Below, piece by piece: positions 25,893 through 34,550 of a stretch of 55,575 nucleotides of DNA. The translations under genes and the position numbers were made by a program. Each line of letters opens with the position of its first letter. Position 1 is the first letter of the stretch. The notes under the pieces were generated by a model. It was not told where the DNA came from and did no database searches. It worked only from the letters and a program-made list of their open reading frames with translations. Source of the stretch: Chloroflexota bacterium (GTDB lineage: Bacteria > Chloroflexota > Anaerolineae > Promineifilales > Promineifilaceae); assembly GCA_018004935.1 (NCBI GenBank), contig JAGNBF010000033.1:1-55575 (forward strand). The letters are read 5' to 3'.

Positions 25893-25992
25893 CACTGAAA
25901 AAAGGTCAAAACAGTTAAAAGCCCGGTTTCTTTTTCTCTGGAAGCGGCGGTTACATGAGTCAGAAACCGGGCTTTTTGCAGTAGACTCAACA
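25893..25992. repeat. Inverted repeat, left copy flanking tupB
   Basis: About 100 bp, roughly 90% identical to the reverse complement of 26754-26855. It contains the hairpin AAAAGCCCGGTTTC...GAAACCGGGCTTTTT, a likely bidirectional terminator. Heptamer repeats lie on both outer sides. Confidence 0.75.
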
Positions 25993-26032
25993 GTGAACAG
26001 TGAAAGCCGTTGTTTGCTGTTTGCCAAAACAG

Positions 26033-26728
26033 ATGGATACCCTCTTACACGCTACCACTGAAGCCATTCAGTTACTGACCGGGTTTGACCCGGCATTGTT
26101 GGCTGTATTAGGGCTGACGTTGCGGGTGACGGGTGGGGCGTTGTTTTTGGCTGTGTGCCTGGGTGTGCCGGTGGGAGCGTGGTTGGGGCTACGCGGCCGC
26201 GTTCCCCTCGCCGGTTGTCTTCTACCGCTCATCTACACCGGCATGGGCCTGCCCCCGGTCGTCGTTGGCCTCTTCGTCTACCTTCTCCTCTCCAACCAGG
26301 GGCCATTGGGTGATCTTCGCTGGCTCTTCACCCCCAACGCTATGATCATCGCCCAAACCATTATCGCCCTGCCCCTGGTTATCGGGCTGACCCTGACCGC
26401 CGTACAAAGTGTTGACCCGGCCATTCGTCTGCAAGTTCAATCACTGGGTGCCACCCGGGGCCAACTGGTATGGACGATTTTAGGCGAAGCCCGGCAAGGG
26501 GTTTTGGCGGCCATCGTCGCCGCCTTCGGCAGTATCATCTCTGAAGTGGGAGCCGTCATGCTCGTCGGGGGCAATATCGAGGGGCAAACCCGCGTCCTTA
26601 CCACCGCCATTGTCTTGGAAACGCGCAAAGGCAACTTCGCCCTGGCTCTGGCGCTGGGCATTGTCTTACTGATATTGGCTTTCCTTACCAATTGGCTGTT
26701 TTATCGTTGGCAGGGGAAAAGGCAGTGA
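26033..26728 (+). CDS. tupB: Tungstate ABC transporter permease TupB
   Basis: 231 residues from the ATG at 26033; the upstream extension is repeat-derived. There are five or six membrane helices with the binding-protein-dependent permease loop RLQVQSLGATRGQLVWTILG (EAA-type) that docks the ATPase. RVLTTAIVLETRKGNFALAL near the C terminus is typical of TupB/ModB-like permeases. It is separated from tupA and tupC by inverted copies of a 100-bp repeat, so the three genes may not share one transcript. Confidence 0.82.
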   Translation: MDTLLHATTEAIQLLTGFDPALLAVLGLTLRVTGGALFLAVCLGVPVGAWLGLRGRVPLAGCLLPLIYTGMGLPPVVVGLFVYLLLSNQGPLGDLRWLFTPNAMIIAQTIIALPLVIGLTLTAVQSVDPAIRLQVQSLGATRGQLVWTILGEARQGVLAAIVAAFGSIISEVGAVMLVGGNIEGQTRVLTTAIVLETRKGNFALALALGIVLLILAFLTNWLFYRWQGKRQ

Positions 26729-26753
26729 ACAGTCAACAGTGAACAGTCAACAG

Positions 26754-26855
26754 TGAGTCTACGGCAAAAAGCCCGGTTTCTGACTAATCTAACCGTCGCT
26801 CCCAAAGAGAAAGAAACCGGGCTTTTAACTGTTTCGACCTTTTTTCAGTGGAGTC
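26754..26855. repeat. Inverted repeat, right copy flanking tupB
   Basis: Reverse-complement partner of 25893-25992, again with GCCCGGTTTC/GAAACCGGGC arms and bounded by CAACAGT-type heptamers. The pair is placed so that recombination would flip tupB. Confidence 0.75.
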
Positions 26856-26907
26856 AACAGTGAACAGTCAACAGTCTCTCAATCTCTCAGTCTCCTCGCC
26901 CCCCGCG

Positions 26908-27624
26908 ATGATGTACCAACTGGAGGCAGTGCAACACGCTTATGGTTCGCGGCGGGTGTTGGATGTGGCCGAATTGGTGATTCGATGGGGGGAAATTTTT
27001 GCTCTGGTAGGGCCGAGTGGGGCGGGAAAAAGTACGCTGTTGCGTTTGCTGAATTTCCTGGAATCGCCAAGCGCCGGGTCACTGTCGTTTGCCGGGCAAC
27101 GGGTAACAGAGGCTCTGCCGTTGGCCGAAAAGCGGCGGGTTGTGGCCGTTTTTCAGAAACCCGGCCTGCTGAATCGCCCTGTGTCGGCTAATATCGTTTA
27201 TGGGTTGAAACTTCGCGGCCGCGATCTCCCCCCCACCCTACTCCAATCCTGGCTTAAACGGCTGGGCCTCGTCCATGTGGCCCACCAATCTGCCGCCCAA
27301 CTTTCTGCCGGAGAAGCACAACGGGTGGCTCTGGCCCGTGCCCTGGTGCTGGAACCGGATGTGCTTTTGCTGGATGAACCCACCGCCAACCTCGATCCAT
27401 ACAACGTGGGACTGATCGAAACGATTGTGCGTGAGGAACAGGTGCGAACCGGCATGACGGTGGTCCTGGTGACACACAACATTTTCCAGGCCCGGCGACT
27501 GGCTCACCGGGTAGGCTTGATGCTAGACGGACGTATGGTAGAGGTGGCGGAAAAGGAAGATTTTTTCACGCGGCCGCAGACAGGCGTTGCGGCCGCGTTT
27601 GTGGGGGGAGAACTGGTCTATTAA
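26908..27624 (+). CDS. tupC: Tungstate ABC transporter ATP-binding protein TupC
   Basis: 238 residues from the ATG at 26908 (MMYQLEAVQ). The frame can be read from 26848, but that part is translated heptamer repeat (ESTVNSQQSLNLS). ABC ATPase motifs: Walker A GPSGAGKST, signature LSAGEAQRVALARAL (Ala in place of the usual second Gly), Walker B VLLLDEPTANLDP, H-loop VTHN. It drives tungstate import with TupB. Palindrome copies are at 27215, 27570 and 27589. Confidence 0.85.
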   Translation: MMYQLEAVQHAYGSRRVLDVAELVIRWGEIFALVGPSGAGKSTLLRLLNFLESPSAGSLSFAGQRVTEALPLAEKRRVVAVFQKPGLLNRPVSANIVYGLKLRGRDLPPTLLQSWLKRLGLVHVAHQSAAQLSAGEAQRVALARALVLEPDVLLLDEPTANLDPYNVGLIETIVREEQVRTGMTVVLVTHNIFQARRLAHRVGLMLDGRMVEVAEKEDFFTRPQTGVAAAFVGGELVY

Positions 27625-27625
27625 A

Positions 27626-28162
27626 TCACGGCACTGCCTGGGAAGAGACGGTAAGGTTTCCCCGATTCTGCAAAAAATGAAACAGACGGATGCTAGAGGG
27701 AGCCTTGCCTTCAGCTAACACATACAAAATATCCAACTGGGCTTCCGTTACCGCCGTTTCGATCATCGAACGCTCCGCCGTTGTCAGTTCTTCCTGGCTC
27801 GCTTGCAAAGCGGGCAATTGTTGATCAATGGCTCGCGCCTTCTCCAGTATAGTGGCCTCAGTCTGGCCCAGGGCTACCTTCTGGGCCAGGGCAAAGGCTT
27901 CCTGGCTGAGTCGTCGAGCCTGTTGGGGAATGGTTTCGGAATGCGGCCGCAAAACCACCTGAGCCACATCCAGATAACGGCGGGCCTCTTGCCATTTCAA
28001 CCAAGAACCAGAATTCCCTTGTGCCTGGGCCTGGAGCGCGGTTAGACGTTCATCTAAAATCTGCGCCGCTTGCTGTTGCCCGGCCTTCTCCCCCGCCCCA
28101 CTCATCACCTGCTGGGCCAATTCCCCCGCTTCACGCGCCAGTTGCTCCAATTCATTTTTCAT
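27626..28162 (-). CDS. Helical protein downstream of zincin-like gene
   Basis: 178 residues from the ATG at 28162 (MKNELEQLAREAGELAQQ). Almost entirely helical and Gln/Ala/Glu-rich, with likely coiled coils; no motif recognised. Its start is two bases after the stop of the zincin-like gene at 28165, so the two are translationally coupled. It may be a chaperone, loading or immunity partner for that protein; this is inferred from context. It ends head-to-head with tupC, one base apart. Palindrome copy at 27943. Confidence 0.55.
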   Translation of the reverse strand: MKNELEQLAREAGELAQQVMSGAGEKAGQQQAAQILDERLTALQAQAQGNSGSWLKWQEARRYLDVAQVVLRPHSETIPQQARRLSQEAFALAQKVALGQTEATILEKARAIDQQLPALQASQEELTTAERSMIETAVTEAQLDILYVLAEGKAPSSIRLFHFLQNRGNLTVSSQAVP

Positions 28163-28164
28163 CG

Positions 28165-29457
28165 TTATACCGTCCCCAGAATGACTCGCAATCGCGTCCG
28201 CTGACCAATACTCCACAACTCTTTGATCCGTGGCTGGATGGCTGTAGCAATGGCCGCTTTGTCACCACTGGCACTATTCACCACCATCTCAATATGATCC
28301 AGGTCCGTATCCGATACCCACCCATCCAACAAACTGTTGACAATCGCAATCTTTTGTTCCACCGATGGTGGCGTCAACAAAAGATCAGTAACGGCGGTAT
28401 TAAGTGCCTCAGCCGCCGGTTTTAATAAGGAAAATGCCTTGCTACCCTGGAGCGTATCATAAGCATCAATGAGCGTGTCGGCACCGCCAAAATAAGCCGC
28501 CGTAAGCGTGCCTTCACCCACAAGCTTAATCAGCTTCGTGACAATAGCGACCTGACCTGGATAAGCCGTCGCACTGCCAGGCGTGGCTACACCCGCCGCA
28601 TTCAACGCTTTAATGGCTAAATATTCCGTTGAGCCTTCATTGATCGTCTCACCCACAGCCCCCCGGAAACCGGCGGCGGTGTTGTTGTGTAACATTTCGT
28701 GGGCCGTAGCCGTAATCAGCGGTGTCTGTTTATTCACATACACAATGCCACTGTCCGCAAACCCCTCCAACCCCGGCGAGACAACCTGAGCGTCCCCATT
28801 TTGCCAGGGGCGGGGAGGCGTCGCCTTATTATTAGTACAACCCAACCGGATGCAGACTTCATCATATTTAGCCCACACGGCGGCCCGGTCATCTAGTAAG
28901 ACAATATTACCCGGTACAATTTTATGTACCGTGCCAAAACTATCTTGCAACACTTTCTCCGCCTGACTCATACTCATGGCCTGGGGTGAAGCCGGGACAG
29001 GGGGGGCAGTGGTGGGTGTGGCGGGAGTATCTACAGCCGCGGGCGTGGCTGGAGTTTCTTGTCGGGCGGGTTGGCTCACTTCGGTGGCCACAGTGGTGGG
29101 ATCAATGCTCATATCTGCCCCTTCCGGGTGCAGTTGCAGATGCCCGCTGTTGCCCTTGCCCAGCTGTTGTCGTTGGGTGATGAGCCGTTGGGTGGAAGCG
29201 TTGCCATGTCTTTGTTGATTATGCAAAACATCTGTCTGGCGCAATCCCCGTGCCGTCTTATGTTCGGGCAAATTCAAGGCCCCCATTTCGCTATCCTGCC
29301 TCATGACAATGCGTGAAAATTCCTGCCCCGCCGTACTTTCTGGAGAGCGCTCAATAGCATAGGCATTAGATTCATGGGTCATTGGCACGATGGTGGGGGG
29401 CGGTTTGAGGGGTTGTTTTACCTTCGGTTTAGGCAGGTTCTTTGTTTCAGTTGTCAT
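28165..29457 (-). CDS. Zincin-like protein with eCIS-effector-type N terminus
   Basis: 430 residues from the ATG at 29457, with AGGAG upstream. Residues about 66-95 (HKTARGLRQTDVLHNQQRHG, then STQRLI) resemble the N-terminal tract of cargo proteins of extracellular contractile injection systems (LQ.T.GN..VQRL pattern). A Thr/Pro/Ala linker (about 130-160) leads to a C-terminal domain with HEMLH at 253-257 and NEGSTEYL at 273-280, the HExxH plus downstream Glu of a metallopeptidase (gluzincin-like). No signal peptide. No injection-system structural gene lies in the window. It has no GCGGCCGC copy. Confidence 0.6.
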   Translation of the reverse strand: MTTETKNLPKPKVKQPLKPPPTIVPMTHESNAYAIERSPESTAGQEFSRIVMRQDSEMGALNLPEHKTARGLRQTDVLHNQQRHGNASTQRLITQRQQLGKGNSGHLQLHPEGADMSIDPTTVATEVSQPARQETPATPAAVDTPATPTTAPPVPASPQAMSMSQAEKVLQDSFGTVHKIVPGNIVLLDDRAAVWAKYDEVCIRLGCTNNKATPPRPWQNGDAQVVSPGLEGFADSGIVYVNKQTPLITATAHEMLHNNTAAGFRGAVGETINEGSTEYLAIKALNAAGVATPGSATAYPGQVAIVTKLIKLVGEGTLTAAYFGGADTLIDAYDTLQGSKAFSLLKPAAEALNTAVTDLLLTPPSVEQKIAIVNSLLDGWVSDTDLDHIEMVVNSASGDKAAIATAIQPRIKELWSIGQRTRLRVILGTV

Positions 29458-29661
29458 AGAACTCCTGTCGGCCCATGCCAATGAGGATTACAGCGACATT
29501 TGTGGCTCTGGCGGAATTCGCGGGGTAGAGCAGGCATCGTGCCTGCCCCGTCGGGAGCAACAAAGATTTTCCCTACCGATAGCATCAATCCCCTGAAAGC
29601 CTGAAGACCCACATCCATTAACCATATAGGTAAAACCAGCAAATGTAAAGCCATTCGCGAC

Positions 29662-29842
29662 AGGGCGATTGCATATTCGGATTTCCCCCACCCCCAACCC
29701 CGCCCCCAGGGGCGGGGAGTTTTTTAAGACGGGTAAAATCGGGGCTTCGCCCCGATTTTACCCGCCGAGTGGGTTCCCCCTTCCCGATTTCGGGAAAGGG
29801 GGTAGGGGGATGGGTTCATTCTGGTGAGTATGCAATCGCCCT
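29662..29842. mobile_element. MITE with variable central hairpin, copy 2 (181 bp)
   Basis: Ends AGGGCGATTG (29662-71) and CAATCGCCCT (29833-42) are perfect inverted repeats. CATTCGCGA occurs on both sides (29652-60 and 29845-53), a 9-bp target duplication. The conserved shell CCCCGCCCCCAGGGGCGGGG is the same as copy 1, but the central perfect 16-bp stem (29730-29764) has an unrelated sequence. Confidence 0.82.
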
Positions 29843-29890
29843 ATCATTCGCGATTCTGGGGTGTGCGTCAAATCGGTGGATAACCAAAGA

Positions 29891-30002
29891 GGTTCTTTGG
29901 GGTTTCGTGGGGTACGGGCAACCCTTGTGGTTGCCCCACACGGGGCAGGCATAAGGCCAGCCCCTATATCTGGTGTCAATCCCCTGAATTCCCAAAGAAC
30001 CA
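29891..30002. repeat. MITE-like repeat, 110-bp family
   Basis: TTCTTTGGGGTTTCGTGGGG at the left, CCCCTGAATTCCCAAAGAAC at the right. Inside it repeats GGGCAACCCTTGTGGTTGCC, as in the other copies. Confidence 0.75.
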
Positions 30003-30047
30003 CCAAAGAATAAAGGTTTGCGGAAACCGTAACCGTTCAGGGGAGCT

Positions 30048-30140
30048 TTTCTCGGCGCGGTTTGGGGCGGCCGCCCCCAAACCGCACCACCCGGGTCCCC
30101 TTCCCCCCGGGAATCGTTAGGGGGATGGGTCTTCCGACTC
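30048..30140. repeat. Decayed hairpin element with palindrome centre
   Basis: An inverted repeat at 30057-30085 (GCGGTTTGGGG arms) is centred on GCGGCCGC, with one bulged C. The right flank (CCCCGGGAATCGTTAGGGGG) matches the right shell of the MITE at 22766-22945. The terminal repeats are no longer recognisable. Confidence 0.55.
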
Positions 30141-30157
30141 AATTTACGAAAGGCTTA

Positions 30158-30236
30158 GTAACCGTCTAGAATAACTTCTCTTTTTGCTGTGGCCGATCTC
30201 CTGACCGCGCCACCCAGGTTATTTTTGGACGATTAC
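30158..30236. repeat. 80-bp MITE-like repeat (GGTCTCCTGACC core)
   Basis: Ends GTAACCGTC and GACGATTAC (8 of 9 inverted), core GCTGTGGCCGATCTCCTGAC. The copy at 53268-53347 has the same size and perfect 11-bp ends. Confidence 0.7.
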
Positions 30237-30272
30237 TTAGCTCTACCCTTTCTGCCCTCTAAACACAAACCC

Positions 30273-32693
30273 TCACGCCTGCATCGGCACCTGATCCCCT
30301 GAACCATTGGTCACCACCGCCGGAATCGCCAGGGTATCAGCCGAGGCTGGCGCAACGATTGTATAAGGTGGCTCTGTTGCTGGTAACAACGCCATCTCCA
30401 TGACCTCATCCAGATGAGAAACCGGGATCAAGGTCAGTTCCGACCGGATTTGCTCGGGCAGTTCAGGCAAATCTTTAGCATTCTCTTTCGGGAACAACAC
30501 CATCTTAATGCCCGCACGGTGTGCGGCAATTGTCTTCTGCTTTAACCCCCCAATCGCCAACACCTTTCCTCGGAGCGTCACTTCCCCGGTCATTGCCACA
30601 TCTCGGCGTACTGCCCGCCGCGTAAAAGCGGAAATGATAGCCGTCGCCATACCGATACCGGCACTGGGGCCATCTTTGGGTGTCGCCCCGGCTGGCACAT
30701 GCACATGCACATTCACCTTGTCAAAAATAGTCGGGTCCAGCCCCAGATAACGAGCATTGGCCCGGGCATAGGTCAAGGCGGCCTGAATAGATTCCCGCAT
30801 GATGTCACCTAACGAACCGGTGAGGGTGATTTTGCCGTTGCCTTCACTTAAACTCACTTCAATCACCAGCGTATCACCACCAAAATTATTGACCGCCAAC
30901 CCGGTAACCACCCCTACCTCATCTTTATCTTCCACGACACCGTAGCTGAATTTCTGCGGTCCCAAAAACTCTTCCAGATCTACATCTGTCACCACAAAGG
31001 GGCCACTTTCACCCCCAGCCACCTTTACCGCCAATTTGCGCACAATCGTGCCGATATTACGTTCGGCCTGACGCACGCCCGCCTCATAGGTGTAATGACG
31101 AATCATCTGGCGGATGGTCGGTTCGGCAATGGTGACATCAATTTCTTCGGTGATGCCGTGGGCTTCTAATTGCTTTTTAACCAGATACCCTTGAGTAATG
31201 GCGACCTTCTCATCTTCAATATAACCTGGCATCATAATCGTTTCCATCCGGTCCAAGAGGGGGGCGGGAATGGTACTGAGTTGATTGGATGTGGTGATGA
31301 AGATGATGCGGCTCAAATCGAAGGGTACTTCCAGGTAATGGTCAGCAAAACTAAAATTTTGTGCCGGATCGAGCACTTCTAACAAAGCGGAACTGGGATC
31401 GCCGCGCCAATCGGCCCCTAATTTGTCAATTTCGTCCAGGACGATGATGGGATTATGGGTGCCCGCATCCCGCAAGGCGCGGATGATGCGTCCGGGCAAG
31501 GCACCAATATAGGTACGCCGATGGCCGCGAATTTCCGCTTCATCCCGCACACCTCCCAGACTGATACGTACCATTTTGCGCCCCATGGCTCGGGCTACAG
31601 AAGTGGCAATGGAGGTTTTACCCACACCAGGAGGCCCGCTCAGATTAATGATGGCTCCTTTCATTTTGCTTCCGGCCAGTTTGCGCACAGCCACATATTC
31701 CACAATGCGTTCTTTAACATCATTCAGGCCATAATGATCTTCGTCTAGAACTGCCCGCACATGGTGAATGTCGAGATTGTCTTCGGTGCCCACCGACCAG
31801 GGCAAATCTACCAGCCATTCCAGATAGGTGCGGATAACGCCAGCTTCAGCAGATTGGGCGGGTTGCTGTTCTAGCCGTTTTACCTCTTTAAGGGCACGTT
31901 TTTCTATCTCTTCGGGCATTTCGGCTTTGGCAATGCGGTTACGAATCTCCTCTATGGGGTTTTCTTCGTCTTCGCCCAGCTCTTTGCGGATGGCTTTCAT
32001 CTGTTCACGGAGAATGTAATCTTTTTGCGCTTTATCCGCACTTTCGCGGGCGTCTTGCTGAATTTTCTGGCGCATTTGGGCAATGAGCAGTTCTTGGGAA
32101 ATATGCTCACGCATGGCTTCCAAACGTTTTAGGCCGTCTGTTTGTTGTAAAAGGGAGGCCTCTTTGTCGAAGGGGATGTTGAACAACCCGGACAGGTAAT
32201 CGGCCAGTTCACCAGAGGTGCGGCGGGTACGCATGGTTTCTAACACCTGTTTGTTCACTTCGCCTAAGGATTCAGCGTATTTTTCGACGTAGGCGATGGT
32301 CTCAGCCATGAGAGGCTGATTAATGGTGTCAGTCGCGTTGAGGATTTCGCTATAGCGGCCGCGTAAATATGGTTCTTTTTGGATGATGCCCTCAAACCGG
32401 ATACGGCGGTGCAGTTCGACCAACATCTGTAAACCGGAATTGGGAGCACGCATAACATCCCGTACCGTCGCCAGGATCCCTATCGGGATAAGATCTTTGT
32501 CAACGGGGTCTTCAAGTTGGCTATCATATTGCACCAGAATGAGGATTTGACCCCGATGTTGGCCAGCCGCCTGTGCGGCCGCGTGGCTCCGTTTCCGCCC
32601 AATAGAGATGGTGGTGGTTACACCAGGGAATACAACGCCACCACGCAAAGGAACCACAGGCAAAGCGGGTAACGAACTAATATCTTGAGTCAT
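30273..32693 (-). CDS. lon: ATP-dependent Lon protease
   Basis: 806 residues, normal length. Domains in order: N-terminal LON substrate-binding domain (about 1-200, LPALPVVPLRGGVVFPGVTT), coiled coil, AAA+ module (Walker A GPPGVGKTSIA near 355, Walker B IIVLDEIDKLG), and C-terminal serine protease with catalytic Ser in KDGPSAGIGMATAI and Lys in IGGLKQKTIAAHRAG. It degrades misfolded and regulatory proteins in the cytoplasm. Palindrome copies occur only near the 5' end (32355, 32575). I see no CIRCE-type heat-shock operator upstream. Confidence 0.95.
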   Translation of the reverse strand: MTQDISSLPALPVVPLRGGVVFPGVTTTISIGRKRSHAAAQAAGQHRGQILILVQYDSQLEDPVDKDLIPIGILATVRDVMRAPNSGLQMLVELHRRIRFEGIIQKEPYLRGRYSEILNATDTINQPLMAETIAYVEKYAESLGEVNKQVLETMRTRRTSGELADYLSGLFNIPFDKEASLLQQTDGLKRLEAMREHISQELLIAQMRQKIQQDARESADKAQKDYILREQMKAIRKELGEDEENPIEEIRNRIAKAEMPEEIEKRALKEVKRLEQQPAQSAEAGVIRTYLEWLVDLPWSVGTEDNLDIHHVRAVLDEDHYGLNDVKERIVEYVAVRKLAGSKMKGAIINLSGPPGVGKTSIATSVARAMGRKMVRISLGGVRDEAEIRGHRRTYIGALPGRIIRALRDAGTHNPIIVLDEIDKLGADWRGDPSSALLEVLDPAQNFSFADHYLEVPFDLSRIIFITTSNQLSTIPAPLLDRMETIMMPGYIEDEKVAITQGYLVKKQLEAHGITEEIDVTIAEPTIRQMIRHYTYEAGVRQAERNIGTIVRKLAVKVAGGESGPFVVTDVDLEEFLGPQKFSYGVVEDKDEVGVVTGLAVNNFGGDTLVIEVSLSEGNGKITLTGSLGDIMRESIQAALTYARANARYLGLDPTIFDKVNVHVHVPAGATPKDGPSAGIGMATAIISAFTRRAVRRDVAMTGEVTLRGKVLAIGGLKQKTIAAHRAGIKMVLFPKENAKDLPELPEQIRSELTLIPVSHLDEVMEMALLPATEPPYTIVAPASADTLAIPAVVTNGSGDQVPMQA

Positions 32694-33395
32694 GCGGTTT
32701 CTCCCATTCCGTAGATTATTTGGTTCTTTGGGAATTCAGGGGGTTGACACCAGATGTCCGGGCAGGCCTTGTGCCTGCCTCGTGTGGGACAATCACAAGG
32801 GTTGCCCCTACCCCACGAAATCCTGAAGACCCGATTATTTAAGGTATCGTACAGGCGAGATTGAAGGTTAGAATGCATTGTTTAAAGTCGGTTTTCTCTC
32901 GACAACCGCTCTCGTCGTTCATCTGACTTGCGTATCGTATACCGGCGTTTGTCCACCAACAACGAAAGCTCTCCACCACCCACGATAGCTCCTGACCTAC
33001 GCTCTTATAGCGTAACTGCTTTGATGTTTTGGAACAAGACCCTCTCACAGCTTGGGTTCGCGTTTGTTTGTGGATAACCAGAGAATCACTCTGATCTGTC
33101 TTATGATGGGGCCACCGTGTGCAAAAATCGTGGTGGCGGGTCTCCTGATTATGCCATTTTGTATCCCCAAAAGAAGGACACACCGGTGGGGGACGATTAC
33201 ACAGAGGATGAAACCGGAGGCAGGATAAGCAGTTACGGCCCTACGATAAAATTATGGCAAAGGTTTCTCAGGAACACAAGCCCCACCCATGGTAAACTGG
33301 TCATGGCCTATGAGTATAGGCTCAGTATATAAACAGAACACAAGTTTTGTATCAGAATTTAGTTAGCGGCCGCAGAATGGTAGAATTTAGTGATT
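32694..33395. other. Intergenic region, 0.7 kb, with one dispersed repeat
   Basis: Divergent promoters of lon and the CinA-NMNAT gene must lie here. It contains a 110-bp family repeat (32722-32832) and a possible degenerate 80-bp repeat near 33129-33156. The frames at 32839-33183 and 33117-33332 are not recognisable proteins. Palindrome at 33366. Confidence 0.6.
32722..32832. repeat. MITE-like repeat, 110-bp family
   Basis: GGTTCTTTGGGAATTCAGGG at the left and CCCCACGAAATCCTGAAGAC at the right; the inside has GGCAGGCCTTGTGCCTGCC and ACAAGGGTTGCCCC. It lies 29 bp upstream of the lon start. Confidence 0.75.
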
Positions 33396-34550
33396 ATGGA
33401 AGAACACATTGTCTCCTTTGTTAAAACGATTCACGATTATCCAGTACGGCTGGTTATGGTTACAGCCGGAGCAGGTACTCAAGCCCTGTCCTGGCTGTTG
33501 GGGGTGGCGGGTGCCAGCCGCACCCTTATTGAAGCCCTGGTTCCCTACGACGCGGCCGCGTCTAATGAATTTCTGGGCCAAACCCCCAACCAATATGTCT
33601 CCCCCGAGGTGGCCCGCCTGATGGCTGGTCGCGCCTTCACCCGCGCCCGCTGGTTAGGCCAGCCCGAGGAACGGGTTATTGGCCTCTCCTGCACTGCCAC
33701 CATTATCACGGATCGTCCCAAACGTGGGCAACATCGGGCGCACATTGCCACCTGGCAAAGTGAGTGTGTACGCGCCTACAACCTTACTTTATGCAAAGGG
33801 ATGCGGGATCGGGCAGGGGAAGAAGATATGGTGAGCCGGGTGATGCTAAACGCCCTGGCCCATGCCTTCGGGCTAGAACAGCAAATGGAGGTCCCGTTTG
33901 TGCCCGGGGATAACCTGGACGTGGAAGTGCGAGATTTGAGCATTGCGGCCGCGAAGCTACACCAACATCAAATTCAATATTTCGCCCTCACCGATGAGGG
34001 TCAGGTAGAGGAAAATGGCCGCACCCCCCTACTGATCCTTTCCGGATCCTTCCACCCTTTACATGATGGTCATCTTGGCCTGGCTCGCGTTGCCAGCAAT
34101 ATGCTCAACCGTCCCATCGCCTTTGAATTATCAGCCCTCAATGTAGATAAACCACCTCTGGAGCCAACAACTGTTTTGAACCGTCTCGGACAGTTTGCGG
34201 GACGGTGGCCTGTTATCGCCAGTAACGCCCCCACTTTTCTGGAAAAGGCGTATTGTTTCCCCGGTGCTACCTTTATCGTGGGTTATGACACAGCCGAACG
34301 AATTCTGCAACCGCGCTATTACCATGACAGTCTGGCCGAAATGACAACGGCACTGGAAACCATTCGCCAACAAGGGTGCCGTTTTCTCGTTGCCGGGCGG
34401 CGCAATACAGATGGCCGTTTCCAGGATGCCAGTCATTTACCTGTTCCTCTGGCTTTTGCGGATTTATTTGCCTATATTCCTGCGGATCATTTTCGGGTGG
34501 ATATTTCATCTACAGAGTTGCGCCGTAGCGGCCGCAGAGGGGCACGATAA
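33396..34550 (+). CDS. CinA-like domain fused to nicotinate/NMN adenylyltransferase-like domain
   Basis: 384 residues from the ATG at 33396 (a GTG at 33390 is possible). Residues 1 to about 205 resemble the CinA C-terminal (PncC, NMN amidohydrolase) domain: VTAGAGTQALSWLLGVAGAS, then EALVPYDAAA and GLSCTATIITDRPKRGQHRA. Residues from about 213 are a nucleotidyltransferase: LSGSFHPLHDGHLGLA (T/SGxFxPxHxGH) and, near the C terminus, ISSTELRR (ISSTxxR). Both activities act on nicotinamide/nicotinate mononucleotide in the pyridine-nucleotide cycle, so the fusion suggests a repair or salvage channel to NAD. Palindrome copies are at 33552, 33945 and 34528. Confidence 0.75.
   Translation: MEEHIVSFVKTIHDYPVRLVMVTAGAGTQALSWLLGVAGASRTLIEALVPYDAAASNEFLGQTPNQYVSPEVARLMAGRAFTRARWLGQPEERVIGLSCTATIITDRPKRGQHRAHIATWQSECVRAYNLTLCKGMRDRAGEEDMVSRVMLNALAHAFGLEQQMEVPFVPGDNLDVEVRDLSIAAAKLHQHQIQYFALTDEGQVEENGRTPLLILSGSFHPLHDGHLGLARVASNMLNRPIAFELSALNVDKPPLEPTTVLNRLGQFAGRWPVIASNAPTFLEKAYCFPGATFIVGYDTAERILQPRYYHDSLAEMTTALETIRQQGCRFLVAGRRNTDGRFQDASHLPVPLAFADLFAYIPADHFRVDISSTELRRSGRRGAR

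Larger units (their letters stand above)
29458..30272. other. Repeat-filled intergenic region, 0.8 kb
   Basis: Between lon and the zincin-like gene, composed almost wholly of repeats: a fragment of the 110-bp family (29505-29560), the hairpin MITE at 29662-29842, a full 110-bp repeat (29891-30002), a decayed hairpin element (30048-30140) and an 80-bp repeat (30158-30236). No gene. Confidence 0.75.

Noticed and set aside
26848-26907. N-terminal extension of TupC
   Set aside because: Encoded by heptamer repeats; the ABC domain starts after the ATG at 26908.
32839-33332. Small genes between lon and the CinA-NMNAT gene
   Set aside because: Frames on both strands overlap and show no conserved motif.
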